From: a virus | Reading direction: 5' to 3' (one strand) | IMG/VR virus record: IMGVR_UViG_3300023174_000767 | Coordinates: 1-20,131 of that record | Length of the DNA: 20,131 bases | Shown here: positions 16,201 to 20,131 of the stretch, piece after piece | Layout: every line of letters starts with the position of its first letter | Numbering within the stretch: position 1 is the stretch's first letter | Position numbers and translations under genes: made by a program | Notes under the pieces: model-generated | Seen by the model: the letters and a program-made list of their open reading frames with translations, nothing else | What the model was told of the DNA's origin: nothing | The model's database searches: none

Positions 16201-19200
16201 AGATAATGAGGTTCAACAATCTGCTGCAAAAGCAGCAAAAGCTCAGGTATCTGCAAACAATGAAAAAGGAAAAACTGCTGGAAAACAAAAAAGGGCTGCT
16301 AAAGCCGAGGGTGCAAAAGCAAAAACAGAAGAAGCAAATGCTAAAAAAACAACTGCAGCAAAAACAAAACCAACACCAACAATTGCTGTAACAGAACAAC
16401 TTGGTAATGGAGTTACAAAAATAACAAAACCAGATGGGAAAGTTCAGTATAAAGTAAATAATAGATATGCCAATGCTGAAGTAGCACAATCACTAGTTAG
16501 TCAAGCTCCTGCATCTAAAAAAACAAGTAGATTTGGAAAAGTTGGTTCATTCCTTTCTAGAAGAGGTGTTCTTGGTGGAGCAGGTATGGCTGCTAGTATG
16601 GGTGGCAGTATGCTTGGTGGAGACATTGGAAATACTCTTGCAAATGTTGGAAACGCTGCATTTATTGCCGATGTAGGTAGAAGTTTTATTCCAGCAAAAG
16701 CAAAAGCAAAACTTGTTACATTTGGAGTAGAAAAGTTACTTCCAATACTCAAAAATCTTGCTCCAATGTTTTTAAAATTGGGTCTTGTGCTGACAGTAGC
16801 GACAACAGCATATGAAATATTTACAGCAAATGCTAAAAAACAAGCAGAAATTTCTAAAGCAGTTGTAGATACATTATCTATGAGTAAAGATAAATTAGAT
16901 AAAGTTAATGAATTCTTTGGAACAAATGCACAACTATCTGGTATTAGAACTTTGTCTGTTGCTGGCGAAGGTCAAACAGGAAAACAAGCAAGTCTTGCAG
17001 AACAGTTTAGAACAAGTGACCAATTCAAATCTCTTTATGGAGACCAGGCAAGCAAATTACGTGGAGCAACAGATAAGCAATTTGCAATAACAATGCAATC
17101 ACTAGCACTTGATTTATATGGTCAAGGTGTTGGTGCTGAACAGGTACAAATTATTGTTGATGCTATTAAGAAAGAAGCTCAAAAAACAAACGTTGTTATT
17201 AAGTTTAAAGATTTGACCTTAGATACAGAAACAGGAAGACAAAATCTAGCTAAAAGTATCAAGGAAATTACAGATGGCATGGTAAAAGAACTTCAGTCTC
17301 AAAGAGATTGGCTTGGTCTTAACTGGTTAGCTTCTGCAAATATAGATGCATATACTTCACAACTAAGTGGATTTATTTCTGCACTATCTCAAGAATTTGA
17401 AAAAGGAAAAATTTCAGTAACTGAATTCCAAACTTCATTTAGTAGAATTGAACAAAGTTTTTATCAAGCAGAAAAGGCAAATCCTGGAGATGGACTTTCT
17501 TATTTAAATAATGTACTTCAAAAAACTAGTCCAGAAGTTGCTTTTGCTGCAGCAGGAATCACTGATTTAAATAATCAATTAATGGTTACAAAATTAGCTG
17601 CCAAGGGTGCTGCTATGAGTACTCAGTTGTTAGCAGATGTTGCAGCTGGAGATATCAATGCAATCGACTACCTAGATGATTTAAATAAACTTGAAGATAA
17701 AAAAAATAATGATACGATAAAGCAACAAAAGATTATTTCTGGCATAACTACACAACAAAAAAATCTTCAAAAACAAGAAACAGCAGTTAATAATTTATAT
17801 GATAAAAGAATTACTGCACTTGAAAGAATTGATTCGCTAAATCAATCAATTTCAGATAGACAAAAGGGACAACTTGATTTAGCAGATGCCCTTTCTCAAG
17901 GTGATGTATTCCGTGCTGCTCAAGCAATGCAACAAATTAGAGCAGATGAAGCTAAGGTTGCTCTAGAACAACAAAAAAATTCTCTTCAGGATGCAAGAGA
18001 TAAACAAACTGGTGCATTGCAAAATAAACAAGACAACCTAGACAGTGCTTTAACTTCTGCTCAATCTAAACTTAATGATATTTCCAATACACAAATGGAC
18101 CCATATGTATCAAAAATAAATTCAAAAACAATGGAACAGTTGTTTACTCAATATGGTTGGCTATATAAACTTGTAAATGTAAATCTGTGGTTTGCAGACC
18201 AAGATACAGTTAAAAAAGAATTTGGTAAATATGTATCAGGAAATAAAAAAATTGCAAATTCCGAAGACCCTTTAGGAATGTTTAAAGGCAAAAAAGGAAA
18301 TGTATTACCTAATGGTTTTGGTCCTGGTCATGCCGATGGTGGACATATCACAGGTCCAGGTAGTGGAACAAGTGATTCAATCCCTGCCATGCTTTCAAAT
18401 GGTGAATATGTTGTTAGAGCAAATGCTGTAAAGAATATTGGTGTACATACCCTTGATAAACTAAACCAAGCAGATAGAATGAACTTTGCTGATGGTGGAC
18501 TAGCAGGATTTAGACAGTCTGAACATAAAGTTCCTGGTAAAGAACGTTTTGGTCTTAATGATATTGCTGCTGGACTAGCCAACCCAATCATTCAAGGTGG
18601 AGCACAAGGCTCAGACGTTATGGGTGGTTTTGCAACTGCACAATCATATATGAATGTAGCTTCTGGTAAGGGAGGAGTTTTTGATTATCTAACCGCAATT
18701 CTTACACCATTTGCACTTACTGGATTTGGTGGAGCAAGTAAAGCAGGAATGTTTGGAAAGCTTGCGTCTAAATTACCAGGCGGTATAAAAGCAACAGCAT
18801 TAAATCAAACAGCAAGACATAGAAGTATTTTTCCAATTAAAGAAGTTTATCATCCACTAGATGTAGCAACTGAAAATGCTAAAACTTTTGGACCAGGAAC
18901 TTATTTTGGTAAAAATTCTAAAGTTTCTGGTAGCATTTTTAGAGACTTTGGAAATGAATCACATAAAATTACAACAACACCAAAAGCAGCCATAAAAACT
19001 TTATTTAGTAAAGGTTATGCAAACATAGAACAACTTACAGAAGAGTGGACAAAAAATAGCGGAAGAACATCTTATATCCAAAATTGGGACAAGCTTTCAA
19101 AAGAAAGTAAACAAAAATTTGTTATGGACCAACTAGATGGAATGACTTGGGATGACCCATTTATTCAAAACCTAATTGCTAAAGGTTATATTGGTTTTAA

Positions 19201-19735
19201 AAATGGAGATGCTTTGTCAAACTGGATGGTTGGTGTTCCAGGTTCTGGATATGGTCTAAAGCATATTCCTAACAAACTTCCAAAAGTTTCTGGAAAAGTT
19301 ACAAAAATAAATAAAATAGTACCAGGACTAATCGACCAAGGAAAGTCTCGGTCCCCATTTAATAATCCATTAATTTCACCAAGTAGAACTGGACAGGATT
19401 ATCTAATGGCTGCAAAAGCAACTGGAATAAATATAATGGACACAATTCCTCACTTTAAAAAGGGTGGTATGTTTCGTACTGGATATGTTGATGGCGGACT
19501 AGCACTTCTTCACGATAAAGAATTTGTTATGAATGCTGGGGCAGTTAAAGAATACGGTGTTGACAAGCTTAAAGCCATGAATAATGGAACATACAACAAT
19601 GGTTCCGTGTATAATAGTTATGGAGTAAATATCAATGTTGGTGGTTCTAATTCAAATGCCAGTGACATTGCACGAACAGTAATTAGAGAAATCAAAAAGA
19701 TTGATTCTCAACAAATTAGGAGCACTAGAATTTAA
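13256..19735 (+). CDS. Tail tape measure protein, multi-domain
   Basis: This codes 2159 residues, among the longer tape measures. It sets tail length and takes part in DNA delivery. Residues 180-400 match the TP901-type core (WAGRQLMVGFSIPLGILGAS; TTAIPKAAPVIKQLGGNVED; FFLTAMREGGINASEGANAL). Hydrophobic stretches lie at about 543-575 and 1163-1190, plus a Gly-rich segment at 1104-1142. Residues 720-930 are basic and unrecognised; 940-1060 is a Lys/Ala-rich coiled coil; 1470-1620 is another coiled coil. A Gly-rich motif ending in IPAMLSxGE-type sequence occurs at 668-704, 1692-1738 and, diverged, 2067-2110. Residues 1855-2005 resemble an ADP-ribosyltransferase-like fold. Start: the ATG at 13256 follows GAGG by 9 nt; an earlier ATG at 13252 opens only a 3-codon frame. 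By the usual ~0.15 nm per residue, the upper limit for the tail is about 320 nm; globular inserts would reduce it. Confidence 0.92.
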   Translation: MSDFESKVRIDIDASQALAQIKLLQRQISDFHSSMAKGSATANLKSLQMQQSLVDTINATGQYSAQMKTVASSTQAFTTSLEKNKLSLNQYFKYAGGASRSFGKFFKTEMDTIQKVAIERVKDLQTQYIKMGRDANGALKTIAVRPLALDMENLSTKTQIAAQKQQLLNQLLKQGSTNLLNFGKNTQWAGRQLMVGFSIPLGILGASAAKTFMEMEKQAVSFKRVYGDTFTASAETDKMLKQVKDLASEFTKYGVTVEKTMESAAKAAATGKMGADLLAQVSESTRLSVLGNVEQQKALETTISLTNAFGTSADELRGKINFLNAVENQTVTSIEDLTTAIPKAAPVIKQLGGNVEDLSFFLTAMREGGINASEGANALKSGLASLINPTNKASKMLEGFGINIQSIVQKNKGDVKGLVIDFAKALDTLDPLNRARAIEQLFGKFQFSRLSTLFQNVIKQGSQASRVLELTKQSSAELGILAQRELNRISSSPMYKFQKAVADFKKELAPVGEEFIKAVTPLIKFGTDVLKAFNNLDGGVKQFIITTTGVIAGLGPIMLMTFGLIANGVANLIKGFSFVKSIFNKTTTASQVLGETTDYMTQQQIEAAAVAASLDQVHNKLTQSFTVEAKAVANLAAQYEKAISAQVAFSGVAANGGKGKAKTAPKKYASGIFSVPGPKGAGDIIPAMLSPGEAVIPAKPAQKYRGFIKGMIAGNIPGFNKGKKADEPLSKRLKDRMDEAPSHIKSQKQKHTWATRNTELDIIRKVARQHGVSTSGFFETQYMTNHASHLEESSRRVNVGRGLYERIKQWFARNLMTDLGIVNKSLQDISGEGFGSGSSKKKIRDEVMGNSKQMAKELGISEKEFKQIAKDVLAGKHMTTPKSAAVAAKVLRVAEKQATTPQARAKYSGAAGVLEHRTADKSSKAFYKTLDDRAYVEDDKKRLADEKRRIDKKIEIVKNATDEEVKNLKDKRKAIEKAKAKIDNEVQQSAAKAAKAQVSANNEKGKTAGKQKRAAKAEGAKAKTEEANAKKTTAAKTKPTPTIAVTEQLGNGVTKITKPDGKVQYKVNNRYANAEVAQSLVSQAPASKKTSRFGKVGSFLSRRGVLGGAGMAASMGGSMLGGDIGNTLANVGNAAFIADVGRSFIPAKAKAKLVTFGVEKLLPILKNLAPMFLKLGLVLTVATTAYEIFTANAKKQAEISKAVVDTLSMSKDKLDKVNEFFGTNAQLSGIRTLSVAGEGQTGKQASLAEQFRTSDQFKSLYGDQASKLRGATDKQFAITMQSLALDLYGQGVGAEQVQIIVDAIKKEAQKTNVVIKFKDLTLDTETGRQNLAKSIKEITDGMVKELQSQRDWLGLNWLASANIDAYTSQLSGFISALSQEFEKGKISVTEFQTSFSRIEQSFYQAEKANPGDGLSYLNNVLQKTSPEVAFAAAGITDLNNQLMVTKLAAKGAAMSTQLLADVAAGDINAIDYLDDLNKLEDKKNNDTIKQQKIISGITTQQKNLQKQETAVNNLYDKRITALERIDSLNQSISDRQKGQLDLADALSQGDVFRAAQAMQQIRADEAKVALEQQKNSLQDARDKQTGALQNKQDNLDSALTSAQSKLNDISNTQMDPYVSKINSKTMEQLFTQYGWLYKLVNVNLWFADQDTVKKEFGKYVSGNKKIANSEDPLGMFKGKKGNVLPNGFGPGHADGGHITGPGSGTSDSIPAMLSNGEYVVRANAVKNIGVHTLDKLNQADRMNFADGGLAGFRQSEHKVPGKERFGLNDIAAGLANPIIQGGAQGSDVMGGFATAQSYMNVASGKGGVFDYLTAILTPFALTGFGGASKAGMFGKLASKLPGGIKATALNQTARHRSIFPIKEVYHPLDVATENAKTFGPGTYFGKNSKVSGSIFRDFGNESHKITTTPKAAIKTLFSKGYANIEQLTEEWTKNSGRTSYIQNWDKLSKESKQKFVMDQLDGMTWDDPFIQNLIAKGYIGFKNGDALSNWMVGVPGSGYGLKHIPNKLPKVSGKVTKINKIVPGLIDQGKSRSPFNNPLISPSRTGQDYLMAAKATGINIMDTIPHFKKGGMFRTGYVDGGLALLHDKEFVMNAGAVKEYGVDKLKAMNNGTYNNGSVYNSYGVNINVGGSNSNASDIARTVIREIKKIDSQQIRSTRI
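15257..15367 (+). repeat. Tape measure Gly-rich motif, copy 1
   Basis: Residues 668-704 of the tape measure contain ASGIFSVPGPKGAGD, then IPAMLSPGEAVIPAKPAQKY. IPAMLS and GE are shared with copy 2. Motifs like this are known near the ends of many tape measures. Confidence 0.75.
18329..18469 (+). repeat. Tape measure Gly-rich motif, copy 2
   Basis: Residues 1692-1738 contain ADGGHITGPGSGTSDS, IPAMLSNGEYVVRANAV and HTLDKLNQ. This is the fullest form of the motif. Confidence 0.8.
18818..19270 (+). other. ADP-ribosyltransferase-like region within the tape measure
   Basis: Residues about 1855-2005 contain EVYHPLD, then FGPGTYFGKNSKVSGSIFRD, then a helical part, and finally AKGYIGFKNGDALSNWMVG. 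The order recalls the H / GxGxYF...A..Y / GYDGI...E-type pattern of ART folds in phage proteins. The usual HGT is HPL here and no clear catalytic Glu is seen in the last strand, so it may be inactive or unrelated. It lies between copies 2 and 3 of the Gly-rich motif. Confidence 0.35.
19454..19585 (+). repeat. Tape measure Gly-rich motif, copy 3 (diverged)
   Basis: Residues 2067-2110 contain FKKGGMFRTGYVDGG, LLHDKEFVMNAGAVKEYGVD and KLKAMNN. It keeps the GG, E-x-V, A-V-K and (D)KL..(L/M)N positions of copy 2 but lacks IPAMLS. Confidence 0.65.
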
Positions 19736-20131
19736 TGACAGATAACTATGCAGAATATTTAAATGGTAGAAAGAAATATTCTCGTCCACAAGCAATGCTA
19801 TGGGCAAATAATTCTGGAACATTTTCAGTAAGAGAAGCATCAAACATTACTGCAGTTACTCCATCAAATCCTGCTGTTGGTAGTGTAAAGTATACTGCTG
19901 CTAACAATTTTGCCATTGGAGATTTTGTTAATATTAGTGGTCTTGCTCCAGATGCATATAACGGCACATATGCAATTACTGGAGTAAATCCAACATTTTT
20001 TGTTGTTACAAATACAACTACCGCAGGAGTTACAGATGCTATTGGTGTTGCTGGAAAAGCATCATATGTTCCAACTGGAACTGAAATTAATGCAGATAGC
20101 TCTTCTAATAACTTTATTATCCTATCTGATG
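19735..20131 (+). CDS. Minor tail protein downstream of tape measure, 3' partial
   Basis: The first 132 codons are visible, starting at an ATG that overlaps the tape measure stop by 1 nt (TAATG). The N-terminus (NYAEYLNGRKKYSRPQAMLW, then GTFSVREASN) and the part after the insert (ADSSSNNFIILSD) read like the start of a distal tail or tail-tip protein. Between them, residues 38-104 are copy B of the beta module seen in the left-hand tail gene. Gene order after a tape measure favours a distal-tail/baseplate role; the rest of the gene lies outside the window. The product name is therefore from context, while the reading frame and start are firm. Confidence 0.75.
   Translation, partial: MTDNYAEYLNGRKKYSRPQAMLWANNSGTFSVREASNITAVTPSNPAVGSVKYTAANNFAIGDFVNISGLAPDAYNGTYAITGVNPTFFVVTNTTTAGVTDAIGVAGKASYVPTGTEINADSSSNNFIILSD
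19846..20046 (+). repeat. Inserted beta module, copy B
   Basis: This codes 67 residues starting ITAVTPSNP, with IGDFVNISGLAP, YNGTYAIT and FFVVTN. It is 38/67 identical to copy A in the left-hand gene, without gaps. It splits what otherwise reads as a continuous minor tail protein N-terminus. Confidence 0.75.

Noticed and set aside
16022-16489. Minus-strand Phe/Cys/Ser-rich open frame of 155 codons
   Set aside because: It is the reverse reading of the Lys/Ala-rich coiled coil of the tape measure; composition is an artefact.
1-20131. CRISPR array, tRNA, insertion sequence or attachment site
   Set aside because: No regularly spaced direct repeats, cloverleaf-like genes, transposase frames or integrase context were seen anywhere in the window.

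Overview
The window is AT-rich double-stranded DNA from a tailed phage or prophage. It carries one continuous rightward run of virion morphogenesis genes. An HK97-type portal, an HK97-type protease and capsid, a single major tail-tube protein with no sheath gene, and a very long tape measure together point to a siphovirus-like particle. No terminase, lysis, replication or integration gene is visible. The host cannot be named. Promoters with a -10 box placed 6 nt before an ATG (leaderless layout), together with good Shine-Dalgarno sites elsewhere, fit a low-GC Gram-positive host, possibly a low-GC actinobacterium; this is inference only.

Layout: (1) 3-3536 is the 3' part of a large beta-rich tail or fibre-like protein with LamG-like and carbohydrate-binding-like domains; its start lies left of the window. 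(2) 3554-8035 is the head module: a small unknown protein, the portal, a prohead protease fused to an acidic scaffold-like tail (with a probable internal start for free scaffold), and the major capsid protein, closed by a strong terminator. (3) 8125-11342 is the connector module: a small unknown protein, an adaptor-like protein, a head-closure-like protein, a gp10-like tail-completion protein and a tail-terminator-like protein, all joined by 1- or 4-nt stop/start overlaps. (4) 11421-12107 is the major tail protein, closed by a second strong terminator. (5) 12175-13237 holds two paralogous tail assembly chaperones, a long GT-like form and a short G-like form, as separate genes. (6) 13256-19735 is a 2159-residue tape measure. 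(7) 19735-20131 is the 5' end of a minor tail protein that runs off the right edge.

Regulation can be read in part. Five gene starts are preceded by a TGNTATAAT-like extended -10 box. In two of them the box sits exactly 6 nt before the ATG with no Shine-Dalgarno. The capsid and tail-tube genes, expected to be the most abundant products, each end in a C(UUCG)G hairpin terminator followed at once by such a promoter.

The most unusual features are: a roughly 67-80-residue beta module present in three different virion genes and apparently spliced into pre-existing domains; a nested arrangement in the left-hand gene (module inside a carbohydrate-binding domain inside a LamG domain); duplication of the tail chaperone in place of the usual frameshift; and a tape measure whose repeated Gly-rich motifs flank foreign-looking segments, one of which resembles an ADP-ribosyltransferase fold.
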